A stretch of 64,000 nucleotides of DNA from Thaumasiovibrio sp043421945 (GTDB lineage: Bacteria > Pseudomonadota > Gammaproteobacteria > Enterobacterales > Vibrionaceae). Below, one piece after another: positions 1 to 8,447 of the stretch. The notes beneath the pieces are model-generated. The model was not told the DNA's origin. It worked only from the letters and a program-made list of their open reading frames with translations, and made no database searches. Position 1 is the stretch's first letter, and the number at the start of each line of letters is the position of its first letter. Both the position numbers and the translations under genes were made by a program. The stretch lies in assembly GCA_043421945.1 (NCBI GenBank), contig JBHOGO010000001.1:1-64000 (forward strand), given 5' to 3'.

Positions 1-78
1 AGTGGGATATCCATATTTCGATACCCCTATTAGATCAAAGGTCTAGCCCGATGGCTAGACCTTTGTCAGCAGTCTGAA

Positions 79-97
79 GGGGCTAAAAGCCCCTTTT
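79..97 (+). terminator. Hairpin with T-tract before the first gene
   Basis: GGGGCT and its complement flank a two-base loop, followed by TTTT on the + strand, so it may end a + strand gene outside the window. A second inverted repeat at about 39-64 (AAGGTCTAGCC paired with GGCTAGACCTT) lies just before it. Together they separate the first minus-strand gene from whatever lies to the left. Confidence 0.6.
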
Positions 98-149
98 GAT
101 ATAACTATTTGTTGTCTAATTTTTCTTTTTACTCTGCAAATGGAGCGCT

Positions 150-1946
150 TTAGCGAGCCATTTCAGCGCCATCTTCAGTCAGACTAACCGTGGACTTTTC
201 AGAGAAAGGTGACCAAGTAAAGAACTCGTTACGATGACGAAGAGAAACAGTAACGTCTACGATGCGTGGGATTTCATGGCCTTGATTAATGTTTTCATAA
301 ATGCTCGTTAAAGCAGGAAGAAGGTCATATTCTGTAAGGTCAATATCTTCGTTACGATCAGTGTCATACATCCAATAACGAGCTCGGGTATCTTTCCCCC
401 AAACATCTTTTGAAGCAGCTTTACCTTCAGCATCCGTATAGTCTAACTTCCAATGGGTCTCATGATGTCCATAGTCAGCAGGGTCACTAAATTCTGAACT
501 TGAGGCAATGTACTCTTGAGGTTGGTTTGCCATATCAATAGAACCTGAAACACCAGTCAACATTGGCTGTGCTGGCTGTTCAGTATTGCGTAATATCTTG
601 ATCTCATTTGTCGTATCATAACCATCTGTTTTATCTAAAACACGTATTGTCATATTACGGCGATCACGACCGTCTTCATGCTTAAAATCACGGTAAGTCA
701 TTTCAGCAATCATTACACCACGACCAGCCCAGCGCGATTCATACTGAGGAAATTCGACATGCCCGTAGCAATTGCGGCACTCACGAGTAGCTGAAGGCAG
801 GCCAGCCCAAACCGTTGGTGCATTCATTGATTGACCGATGTTAAAGCCACCGTGGTTATGACCATAAATGTGAAGACCTAACCAGCGATTACGTGTACCG
901 GCTGCGTTTGAAGAGTGAGCATCATTAATATCAATCCAATCGCACACCGTTTGCTTTTTGTCTTGCCATGTCTCTGACTCACATGAGAAGTGAGTCATCA
1001 TCATCGAGTAGTTAATCAAATCGTAGGCAATACCTGCGTGCTCTTCAGCATGATAATCGTTAGAGTGAGCTCGGATACGTGTTTCCCAATGTTTTGCCTG
1101 ACGCTCTTGATCGTGTGAGTCAGTACGCTCTATCTCTGAGTTATGGCCAGCAATCCATGTATCAAGGTAGCGGTCTTCCCACCAGTGAATATCCTTATCA
1201 ACATTCTCTGAGTCACTAATCTCAGGTAACTTAAAGAACATCTTTGGCGTTTCCCAGAATTTATCTTTATCGTGGTTACCAAAGCTTATGCTAACAGGGA
1301 CGTAAGGGGAGATACGACCAAATAAGTTCAACGTTTTACGTAAAGCTTCGTGATCGTGGCCTAAATAGCCAGCGACATCACCGGCAATGTAGATTGAAGC
1401 GAGTTCGTCGGCACATTGCGCTGGATTATCATCACATTCACCGGCAATCAGACCATCGACTAGTGTCGAGATATAGTTATGCGCATGTGTATCTGCATAA
1501 TGACCAAATTTATAAACATGGCCATCCTCTACATCAGAAGTTGTTGGCCACGTTTTAAATTGATAAACAGGTGTTTGACCAAAATCAGTCTCGACATAAT
1601 ACTCATAGAATGAGTGTGAATCGAGATTGTTTAATTCAGCTTCAACTAAATTCTCAAGATGGTAAGCATTATGAATGACAGGAACACGAGTGGCTTCATG
1701 CGCTACCCACTCTTCAGTGCCTTTCTTACGGTAATAGACTGTACGCTCCTCTGAATCTAATTCAAAACGAACGGTCATACTGTCAGTCATCGGGCGTTGA
1801 AGGTAAGGTGTAACACTAAATGGAATGACGCCGATACCTGGCTTTCCACTTTCTGGGTTTTCAGGTGTTTCAACACTCTCAGAGCTGCTGTTACATCCGG
1901 CTAATACCGCAGTAATAGCCATAGTTAATAATATTTTCTTTTTCAC
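150..1946 (-). CDS. Lipoprotein metallophosphoesterase (calcineurin-like, purple-acid-phosphatase-like layout)
   Basis: Probable surface or periplasmic phosphohydrolase; the substrate cannot be read from sequence. The first residues form a lipoprotein signal with a lipobox ending AVLAGC (Cys18). A beta-rich region at about 45-133 resembles the fibronectin-like N-terminal domain of purple acid phosphatases. The metallophosphoesterase signature follows in order: D152xH154, GD (189-190), GNHD (223-226), a lone His at 319 and GHNH (362-365), all expected metal ligands. The last 200 residues have no motif I recognise. The start is GTG, with AAGGTT upstream. It follows the sulfotransferase gene on the same strand, but a terminator-like hairpin lies between them, so it is probably a separate transcript. 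The family call is secure and the function is open. Confidence 0.85.
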   Translation of the reverse strand: MKKKILLTMAITAVLAGCNSSSESVETPENPESGKPGIGVIPFSVTPYLQRPMTDSMTVRFELDSEERTVYYRKKGTEEWVAHEATRVPVIHNAYHLENLVEAELNNLDSHSFYEYYVETDFGQTPVYQFKTWPTTSDVEDGHVYKFGHYADTHAHNYISTLVDGLIAGECDDNPAQCADELASIYIAGDVAGYLGHDHEALRKTLNLFGRISPYVPVSISFGNHDKDKFWETPKMFFKLPEISDSENVDKDIHWWEDRYLDTWIAGHNSEIERTDSHDQERQAKHWETRIRAHSNDYHAEEHAGIAYDLINYSMMMTHFSCESETWQDKKQTVCDWIDINDAHSSNAAGTRNRWLGLHIYGHNHGGFNIGQSMNAPTVWAGLPSATRECRNCYGHVEFPQYESRWAGRGVMIAEMTYRDFKHEDGRDRRNMTIRVLDKTDGYDTTNEIKILRNTEQPAQPMLTGVSGSIDMANQPQEYIASSSEFSDPADYGHHETHWKLDYTDAEGKAASKDVWGKDTRARYWMYDTDRNEDIDLTEYDLLPALTSIYENINQGHEIPRIVDVTVSLRHRNEFFTWSPFSEKSTVSLTEDGAEMAR

Positions 1947-2103
1947 TGTTAATAACCTTGTTTTTAAACTTGGTTATATTATCCACTCGGACATTAACAA
2001 ACGAATGACAATAACATATAGAATAACCAGTATAGTTAATAAGATTTTCTAATGTTATTAGCCTTGATACCTAACCAACACATCAACAAACGCATTACAT
2101 ATA
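1923..2103. repeat. Imperfect tandem duplication covering a gene start
   Basis: About 1923-2022 (start codon region and upstream of the phosphoesterase gene) is echoed at about 2036-2103. Shared blocks in the same order are GTTAATAA.ATTTTCT, TGTTA.TA.CCTTG, ACAT.AACAAACG and ACATATA. The distal copy has lost several short stretches and no longer encodes a start. It looks like a decayed duplication of promoter plus 5' end. Confidence 0.5.
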
Positions 2104-2134
2104 AATACCGCAAAACCAACAATGCAAAAAATAA

Positions 2135-2158
2135 AGGTCCCGATATATATCGAGACCT
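2135..2158 (-). terminator. Terminator after the sulfotransferase gene
   Basis: AGGTC and GACCT flank the self-complementary CGATATATATCG with one mismatch. On the minus strand the hairpin is followed by a T-rich run (TTTATTTTTT). It sits 43 bases past the sulfotransferase stop codon. Confidence 0.75.
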
Positions 2159-2200
2159 AATAGAAACATTAATTACTTTTGTTAAAGATACTATTGATGA

Positions 2201-3829
2201 CTACTGAATAGAGATAAACTTCATTGCTCTATATGATGCATCTGGAACATCGATACTCAGTAGTTTCTCTCCTTGCGGAGTATACTCATCAATTCGTCCA
2301 TACCATGAACCTGGGTCCATGCCTATATTTAAACTACTCAAAATATAGTGACTATTATATTTCTGAGCACTGCTTCTAATATTAGACTTAGGTTGTACTT
2401 GGATAGAGCCACTCTCATTATAAATCCCTTGCTCTTCATCAATCGTATATATTGTTAAAAAGGAACTATTAGGATCCGTCACATCATCATAGGAAATAGG
2501 GTGACCATCATAACCACCTCGATTCATAGCATGATGATTATTAAAGCCATAGAGCTGATAAACACCGTCTTCTTCTCCATTAAGAAGCTCTATAGTATGC
2601 TGCCCTAGCATTGGGGTAATATTACCACTTTCTAATAAGCGCTTTGAGTTATGCTCACTACCAGCCCAAATTCTGCCTTCATAATTGATTAGCCAATCCA
2701 CATATGGGTGGCTATCATAATGACTTAACTTAAGTATCGTCGAGACTTCACGCCCACTGATAAATAGTGAACCGCCATCGTTACGGCTATATGTTACTGA
2801 GTTTGCATGAAACCAGTCATTACCATTATTGTGATGAGGGTAATCGAACAGTAAATCTCGTAAATTCACTTCTCTAACAATTTGACCAGAGGTAAGATCG
2901 ATCTCTATAAGGTGATCTTCAATATATTTATCATCATCATTAGTGACAAGAAGAACGAGATTACCATTGGGTAAAAAAATATGATCATGATGTTGGGAGT
3001 AACCTTCATGCTCGTACACCCTGACAATCTTCCCTGTCAGTAAATCTTGTTGAACGATTCGTTTATTATCTGGGTTGTAATAAGCATAACCATCAAGCTT
3101 GCGAAATGCCCACATATCACTAAGCCCTTTGATTTGCCCGCGAACATGACCATCAGCATCAATCCAAAAGCTGAAGCCATTATTCACGTAGTTATTCCCT
3201 TGCAATAGAAAAATGCCCTTACTCACCTTCTCAAAAGCGGCATCATGCTCAGCATTCAACTGGGCAGGGAAGCCTTGTAGTGATGCTATTGAAGGGGTGA
3301 ACTGAAATGAAAGTTCGCTGATATGCTGACCTTCATCGTCAGTCATATGTACACGAATGGTATTGGTCTTTCCAGCCACTAAACCATATAAGCTAAACGC
3401 TGCTTTTTCTTCAGTAAACATACCAAGGTGTTGGTGATACTCCTCTGCTCCAGCCGCTGAGACATAGTAGCTAATGTTCGCTTCTATGGGCAAAGTAAAC
3501 TGTACGTATAGAGAAAAGGCATTGGTATGATAGGGATCGGTAATGAGTAATGGATCATCGAAGCTAGCCTGTGGTAAAGAGGCTATTTCGGCTTCAACCT
3601 GCGACTGAAATACTTCCGTAAAGACCTGACTTATCGATGCTGGCTGAGTTTGAAGCTTTAACATCGTAGGACTAATTTCATAGCTAGGTAAGAGCTCTAC
3701 CTTCGGGTTTTCTGGCTGAGCTTCTACTGGCTGTTCCAGTAAAGGAGGCAGCGGTGAGTCATCTTCAACTGATTGGCTATTACACCCAGACAAAATAAAG
3801 GTAATGATTAAGATTGATACTATTTTCAT
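2201..3829 (-). CDS. Lipoprotein aryl-sulfate sulfotransferase (AssT family)
   Basis: Predicted PAPS-independent arylsulfotransferase, moving sulfate from a phenyl sulfate donor to a phenol acceptor outside the cytoplasm. The 542-residue protein starts with a lipobox (LSGC, Cys16), whereas E. coli CFT073 AssT is a soluble periplasmic enzyme. An N-terminal beta domain (about 45-180) is followed by a propeller. Residues matching the AssT active site are HHDH (280-283), WFHANS (His341), ISGRE (Arg360) and NHHA (His432/433, equivalent to the transiently sulfated His436). The start ATG overlaps the stop of the upstream gene as ATGA, so the two are translationally coupled. The dsbL/dsbI pair that accompanies assT in E. 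coli is absent here. The gene symbol is left blank because orthology to assT is not proven. Confidence 0.85.
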   Translation of the reverse strand: MKIVSILIITFILSGCNSQSVEDDSPLPPLLEQPVEAQPENPKVELLPSYEISPTMLKLQTQPASISQVFTEVFQSQVEAEIASLPQASFDDPLLITDPYHTNAFSLYVQFTLPIEANISYYVSAAGAEEYHQHLGMFTEEKAAFSLYGLVAGKTNTIRVHMTDDEGQHISELSFQFTPSIASLQGFPAQLNAEHDAAFEKVSKGIFLLQGNNYVNNGFSFWIDADGHVRGQIKGLSDMWAFRKLDGYAYYNPDNKRIVQQDLLTGKIVRVYEHEGYSQHHDHIFLPNGNLVLLVTNDDDKYIEDHLIEIDLTSGQIVREVNLRDLLFDYPHHNNGNDWFHANSVTYSRNDGGSLFISGREVSTILKLSHYDSHPYVDWLINYEGRIWAGSEHNSKRLLESGNITPMLGQHTIELLNGEEDGVYQLYGFNNHHAMNRGGYDGHPISYDDVTDPNSSFLTIYTIDEEQGIYNESGSIQVQPKSNIRSSAQKYNSHYILSSLNIGMDPGSWYGRIDEYTPQGEKLLSIDVPDASYRAMKFISIQ

Positions 3830-4413
3830 CGCGACGCTAAGCTCTCTTCCATAAAGTCTAAATCAATAAAGTGTGTTTCACTACGCCCCTCCCGATCAAT
3901 GGTTAAGGTGATACTGCGTAGTTCTGGTAACTTATAGATAATCTCTAAAGATTGCTGTTCATCAGACATGTCATAATGATCGATATACTTAATGGTATCT
4001 GACACGCTGAGTCCGAATTCGAAAAATAGCTCTGATGAGGGGCCAAATTCAGCACCAACCAACCTACCCTCTTGATCTGTTTTAGGAGCAATAAACAACA
4101 TATCTTCGAAGTTTAATCGAGAAAGTAAATTCACCCTTTCAATTTCAACAATAGATGAATCATCTTCCACAGCAACGAAAGAGTGCTCTTCATAAGAGTC
4201 TTCAATGACAGGAACAGAGAATACAGTGCTTTGAGGGATTAAGGACGCAGCAGTAGGCGTACCTTCTTCATCACTTACACTGTTTGATACATCATCGATA
4301 GCGGATAGAGACTGCATATCTCTTACAAATCGTGAGGCAAGTACACCTGTAGTAATGACAAAGGAGACAATGAGTAGTGTGAACACTACTACAAGTTTTT
4401 TCATCTTTTGCAT
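3826..4413 (-). CDS. Single-pass membrane protein with GspC-like PDZ domain
   Basis: 195 residues: a short basic N-terminus, one membrane helix (about 6-27), an acidic low-complexity stretch (about 40-90) and a C-terminal domain (about 100-188). From memory that domain reads like the end of type II secretion GspC/PulC: an 'MLFIAP...GRLVGAEFGP' strand corresponding to the GspC 'IRFSPV..GxLxGYRVxPG' stretch, then 'LFFEFGLSVSDTI', 'MSDEQQSL' and 'LTIDREGR'. No other secretion genes are nearby. Its stop overlaps the start of the sulfotransferase gene (ATGA), so it may assist that enzyme; this is inference. The start could be the ATG at 4413 or the one nine bases later. Without a profile search the domain call is moderate. 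Confidence 0.6.
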   Translation of the reverse strand: MQKMKKLVVVFTLLIVSFVITTGVLASRFVRDMQSLSAIDDVSNSVSDEEGTPTAASLIPQSTVFSVPVIEDSYEEHSFVAVEDDSSIVEIERVNLLSRLNFEDMLFIAPKTDQEGRLVGAEFGPSSELFFEFGLSVSDTIKYIDHYDMSDEQQSLEIIYKLPELRSITLTIDREGRSETHFIDLDFMEESLASR

Positions 4414-4668
4414 TTATCTTTCAACTCGTAGCAACAGTAGATTACTGCGCTATTCTAAGCACTGATATCACTACTTTTGTGTCAAAGATACGATTACTAC
4501 TAATACATAGATTAAGAAAAACTAAAGTATTAAAAGCTGAATGTCTTAATACAGCACTATAGGGAGAGAAGGGAAGGGAAGAGAAAAAAATCTAAAGGAG
4601 TGGAACTCAAGGACCTCATATAAAGAGGTCATTGATCATTTATTATTCAGAATAGATATAGCAACCAG

Positions 4669-5532
4669 CTACATACGATTATAGCTCAGCACACTAAGTT
4701 CTAGTATTGCATAACGGTGCTCAATGTACTCATAAACATTACCAGCCATGGCCATGCTATATAATAATTTGGCAGAGCCAAAGTCACCATTGTAATGGTA
4801 TCGCTTCGCCATATAGAAATAGACTTCGCACAATTTTTCGGCAAGATCGGTATTATTTTCATGGGTTATCGCGACATGATTAAGTAAATCAACCTCCGTG
4901 ATCAACCCAAGGTACATCGCGACAATCTCCCATCCCCATTGAGAATGGTCGGCAGCATCATAACGCGCTTGCATACTCAACTGCGCTTGCTCAGGGTCTA
5001 TCTCTAACTCAGTAAGATAAAGCCACAGCGTTCGATACGCATCATTGGGATTATGCTGGTAGTGCTCTAATAAGTCATCACGCGCTAAATCAAAACGCTG
5101 GCCGTAATAAAGTGCAATGCCTCGATTTCGCTGAGCAAAGGGATGACCCGTTTTCAGCTCGAGTACCGCATCAAACGCTTCATAAGCACCATCAAAGTAC
5201 CCCTTCTGGGTATAGTAAACACCCATAATGTTGAATACATCGGCTTGATCTGGCTTGTAGTGCAGAGATTGGTTGAAATCGAGTAAGGCTAATTCACGTA
5301 ACCCTAAAGCATCATGCAGCATGCCACGTTCATAGTGAATTTGTGCTCTTGTCGTTTCATCTAGATCATCGCGCTGAAGCAACTGACCAATACGTGCAAG
5401 TTGGAGTTCTTGTTGCAATGTGGACTGCAATGGCGTGGCGACGGGAGGCTGAGACCAGCCGGTATGTTCTGACTTAGTGGCACAGCCTGCTAAGCTTATC
5501 AGTAGCGCGAGTGCCCATAAACGAGTTCTCAA
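4669..5532 (-). CDS. nlpI: NlpI-type TPR lipoprotein
   Basis: Outer-membrane lipoprotein that in E. coli docks peptidoglycan endopeptidases to the Prc protease for degradation and scaffolds cell-wall enzymes. The N-terminus carries a lipobox (SLAGC, Cys17). Tetratricopeptide repeats span about 62-165, including YERGMLHDALG, NIMGVYYTQKG and NRGIALYYG. The length, 287 residues, is close to the E. coli protein (294). The start appears to be TTG with GGAGATAGG upstream. The gene follows pnp, and the pnp terminator hairpin lies about 20-40 bases before the start, so expression probably depends on read-through or a promoter in pnp. Confidence 0.93.
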   Translation of the reverse strand: MRTRLWALALLISLAGCATKSEHTGWSQPPVATPLQSTLQQELQLARIGQLLQRDDLDETTRAQIHYERGMLHDALGLRELALLDFNQSLHYKPDQADVFNIMGVYYTQKGYFDGAYEAFDAVLELKTGHPFAQRNRGIALYYGQRFDLARDDLLEHYQHNPNDAYRTLWLYLTELEIDPEQAQLSMQARYDAADHSQWGWEIVAMYLGLITEVDLLNHVAITHENNTDLAEKLCEVYFYMAKRYHYNGDFGSAKLLYSMAMAGNVYEYIEHRYAILELSVLSYNRM

Positions 5533-5550
5533 TGCCTATCTCCATGAACA

Positions 5551-5575
5551 AAAAAAGGGGCTTAATGCCCCTTTA
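5551..5575 (-). terminator. pnp terminator overlapping the nlpI leader
   Basis: AAGGGGC and GCCCCTT flank TTAAT; on the minus strand the hairpin is followed by seven Ts. It lies between the pnp stop (5599) and the nlpI start (5532), so it should partly uncouple nlpI from pnp. Confidence 0.85.
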
Positions 5576-5598
5576 TACCATGCTTTAAAACCAAAAAC

Positions 5599-7719
5599 TT
5601 AGCTTTCTGGTGTTGCATCTTGTGCAGGTGGAGTCTGCTCTGCTTGTGCTTCTTTCATGCTCAAGCGGATACGGCCCTGACGGTCGATTTCAAGAACTTT
5701 AACTTGAACCTGTTGACCCATTTCAAGATGATCAGACACTTTCTCGATACGCTCTTGCGAGATTTGAGAAATGTGAACTAGACCTTCTTTTGTTCCGATA
5801 ACAGAAACGAACGCACCGAAATCAACGATACGCATTACTTTACCAGTGTAGATACGGCCAACTTCAACTTCAGCAGTGATCTCTTCGATACGACGGATTG
5901 CTTCTTTCGCAGCAGTACCTTCTGTCGCAGCGATCTTAATCGTGCCATCGTCTTCTAGTTCGATCGTTGTGCCAGTTTCTTCCGTTAGTGCACGGATAAC
6001 TGCGCCACCTTTACCGATAACGTCTTTGATTTTCTCTGGGTTGATCTTCATCGTGTGAATACGAGGAGCGAACTCAGAGATATCGTCACGGTGAGTACCG
6101 ATTGCTTCGTCCATTACGTTAAGGATGTGCAGACGCGCACCTTTCGCTTGGCTTAGAGCAATATCCATGATCTCTTTAGTGATACCTTCGATCTTGATAT
6201 CCATCTGCAGAGCAGTAATACCGTCTTCAGTACCCGCTACTTTAAAGTCCATGTCACCAAGGTGATCTTCGTCACCTAAGATGTCAGAAAGAACAACGAA
6301 ATCGTCGCCTTCTTTCACAAGACCCATTGCGATACCCGCAACAGAAGCTTTAATTGGAACACCAGCATCCATAAGTGCTAGAGATGTACCACATACAGAC
6401 GCCATAGAAGACGAACCGTTTGATTCAGTGATTTCAGAAACCACACGAACCGTGTACGGGAATTCATCAACAGAAGGCATTACTGCAGCAATACCACGCT
6501 TCGCTAGCTTACCGTGGCCGATTTCACGACGCTTAGGAGAACCAACAAAACCAGTTTCACCTACACAGTATGGAGGGAAGTTATAATGTAGTAGGAAGTG
6601 ATCTTTCTTCTCACCCATTAGGCTATCGATGATTTGAGCGTCACGTTGTGTGCCCAAAGTTGCCGTAACCATTGCTTGTGTTTCACCACGAGTAAATAGT
6701 GATGAACCGTGAGTGCGAGGAAGTACACCAGTGCGTACATCTAGTGCACGAACCATGTCTTTTTCACGACCATCGATACGTGGGTTACCAGCGATGATGC
6801 GACCACGTACAACGTTTTTCTCTAGAGAGCCTAGCATGCCGCGGATTTCGCGCTCATCAAGCTCTGCATTTTCACCAAGAAGTGCTTCAACAACGTCATT
6901 TTTAATCGCACCGACTTCGTCGTAACGTGCCATTTTTTCAGTGATCTGGTAAGCATCAGAAAGACGTGCTTCTGCTTTTTCAGCAACAAGAGCTTTCAGC
7001 TCAGTGTTCACTTCTGGCGCAGTCCAATCCCATGCTGGAGTAGCGACTTCAGCAGCAAACTCGTTGATAGCATTGATAACAACTTGCTGTTGATCGTGAC
7101 CGTAAACAACCGCTTGTAGCATCGTTTCTTCAGGTAGACGATCTGCTTCAGACTCAACCATGAGTACTGCATCTTTAGTACCAGAAACAACAAGGTCTAG
7201 ACGGCTTTCTTCTAGCTCTGCGTTGCTTGGGTTCAATACGAATTGGTCATTAATGTAACCAACGCGTGCTGCACCGATTGGGCCGTTGAACGGTAGACCA
7301 GAGATAGCAAGTGCCGCAGACGTTGCGATCATAGTGATCATGTCTGGGTTTACGTCTGGGTTTACAGAAACAACTGTCGCAATAACCTGAACTTCGTTTT
7401 TGAACGCATCAGGGAATAGTGGACGGATTGGGCGGTCAATAAGACGTGCTGTTAGTGTTTCGCCTTCAGAAGGACGACCTTCACGCTTGAAGAAACCACC
7501 AGGGATTTTACCCGCAGCGTAAGTACGCTCTTGGTAGTTGACTGTTAGTGGGAAGAAGTCTTGGCCTTCAACAGCCGCTTTCTTACCGACAACAGAAACG
7601 AATACAGAAGTATCATCCATGCTAGCCATAACAGCTGCAGTTGCTTGACGTGCGATAACGCCAGTTTCCAGTGTTACGGTGTGGTTACCGTACTGGAATG
7701 TTTTTACGATAGGAGTCAC
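5599..7719 (-). CDS. pnp: Polynucleotide phosphorylase
   Basis: 3'-to-5' phosphorolytic exoribonuclease that degrades RNA to nucleoside diphosphates and is part of the RNA degradosome. The 706 residues show the usual order: a first RNase PH-like domain (to about 145), a helical linker, a second, catalytic RNase PH-like domain (about 310-545), a KH domain (GKGGAVIRALTEETG) and a C-terminal S1 domain (GRIYTGKVMRIVDFGAFV). The start is GTG with AAGGAT six bases upstream. The order rpsO-pnp is the standard one. The roughly 300-base leader contains hairpins (for example CGACC/GGTCG near 7882) and may carry the RNase III and autoregulation site known in E. coli. Confidence 0.98.
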   Translation of the reverse strand: MTPIVKTFQYGNHTVTLETGVIARQATAAVMASMDDTSVFVSVVGKKAAVEGQDFFPLTVNYQERTYAAGKIPGGFFKREGRPSEGETLTARLIDRPIRPLFPDAFKNEVQVIATVVSVNPDVNPDMITMIATSAALAISGLPFNGPIGAARVGYINDQFVLNPSNAELEESRLDLVVSGTKDAVLMVESEADRLPEETMLQAVVYGHDQQQVVINAINEFAAEVATPAWDWTAPEVNTELKALVAEKAEARLSDAYQITEKMARYDEVGAIKNDVVEALLGENAELDEREIRGMLGSLEKNVVRGRIIAGNPRIDGREKDMVRALDVRTGVLPRTHGSSLFTRGETQAMVTATLGTQRDAQIIDSLMGEKKDHFLLHYNFPPYCVGETGFVGSPKRREIGHGKLAKRGIAAVMPSVDEFPYTVRVVSEITESNGSSSMASVCGTSLALMDAGVPIKASVAGIAMGLVKEGDDFVVLSDILGDEDHLGDMDFKVAGTEDGITALQMDIKIEGITKEIMDIALSQAKGARLHILNVMDEAIGTHRDDISEFAPRIHTMKINPEKIKDVIGKGGAVIRALTEETGTTIELEDDGTIKIAATEGTAAKEAIRRIEEITAEVEVGRIYTGKVMRIVDFGAFVSVIGTKEGLVHISQISQERIEKVSDHLEMGQQVQVKVLEIDRQGRIRLSMKEAQAEQTPPAQDATPES

Positions 7720-8024
7720 AAGATATCCTTAATAGTGTGCCTTTGAGGCTGATATTGCATCATGAGAATATTCACCATCGCGACTAATGAAAACTCACTG
7801 AACGCCACACGAACCCAAATAATATAGGTAGTTGTTCTCCAACATTGAGTGGTAACAATGATTTTTCAATAGCCGCGACCTTATGGTCGACAGAGACGAC
7901 TGTGAACAAGCTCATTACGATGCGAGTTTTTTCGTGCTGTAGTATACACCAAGCAATCGCTTCGCGTCAGCGAGATAAAAAAAAAGGAGCCAATAGGCTC
8001 CTTTTTTCTGAAATCTGATTCGAA
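7720..8024 (-). promoter_or_regulatory. pnp leader / rpsO-pnp intergenic region
   Basis: This 305-base gap holds the rpsO terminator at its right edge and the pnp leader. In E. coli the equivalent leader folds into a long stem cut by RNase III and then bound by PNPase. Here CGACC/GGTCG near 7882 is a clear short stem, but I cannot fold the whole leader by eye. Confidence 0.45.
7977..8006 (-). terminator. rpsO terminator
   Basis: GGAGCC and GGCTCC flank AATA, with A-runs and T-runs extending the stem. On the minus strand it follows the rpsO stop by about 20 bases and ends in a T-run. Confidence 0.9.
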
Positions 8025-8294
8025 TTAACGACGCAGACCCAAGCGACCGATTAGTGATTGGTAACGATCGAAGTCTTTACCTTTCAAGTAATCAAGAAGT
8101 TTACGACGACGAGATACCATGCGTAGTAGACCACGACGGCTATGGTGATCGCCTTTGTGATCAGCAAAGTGACCTTGAAGGTGGTTGATAGAAGCAGTAA
8201 GTAGTGCTACTTGTACTTCTGGAGAACCAGTGTCGTTTTCGCCTTGAGCGTATTCAGCAACGATTGCTGCTTTAGTTTCTGCATTCAGAGACAT
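8025..8294 (-). CDS. rpsO: 30S ribosomal protein S15
   Basis: Primary 16S rRNA-binding protein of the 30S platform. It has 89 residues, the standard length, with the conserved core HKGDHHSRRGLLRMVSRRR and the C-terminal RYQSLIGRLGLRR. An AGGA ribosome site precedes the ATG. It is normally cotranscribed from truB; here the methyltransferase and mannitol genes lie between truB and rpsO, so it needs its own promoter in the 153-base gap upstream, which it shares with a divergent gene. Confidence 0.98.
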   Translation of the reverse strand: MSLNAETKAAIVAEYAQGENDTGSPEVQVALLTASINHLQGHFADHKGDHHSRRGLLRMVSRRRKLLDYLKGKDFDRYQSLIGRLGLRR

Positions 8295-8447
8295 AGTCTT
8301 TTCCTAAATGTTAAAGGTGTATATTTGTGTCAGCCAATCTCTGATTCAGCCGACACCCGAGCCGCGCATTATACGCATCCCGAAAAATAACTGCAAGCAA
8401 ACTGTCGATGCGTTACTATTGCGCCGATCTTACACACTGGAGTCCCT

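Noticed and set aside
1825..2052. 75-codon + strand open frame opposite the start of the phosphoesterase
   Set aside because: Overlaps the signal-peptide codons and the duplicated promoter region; no ribosome site.
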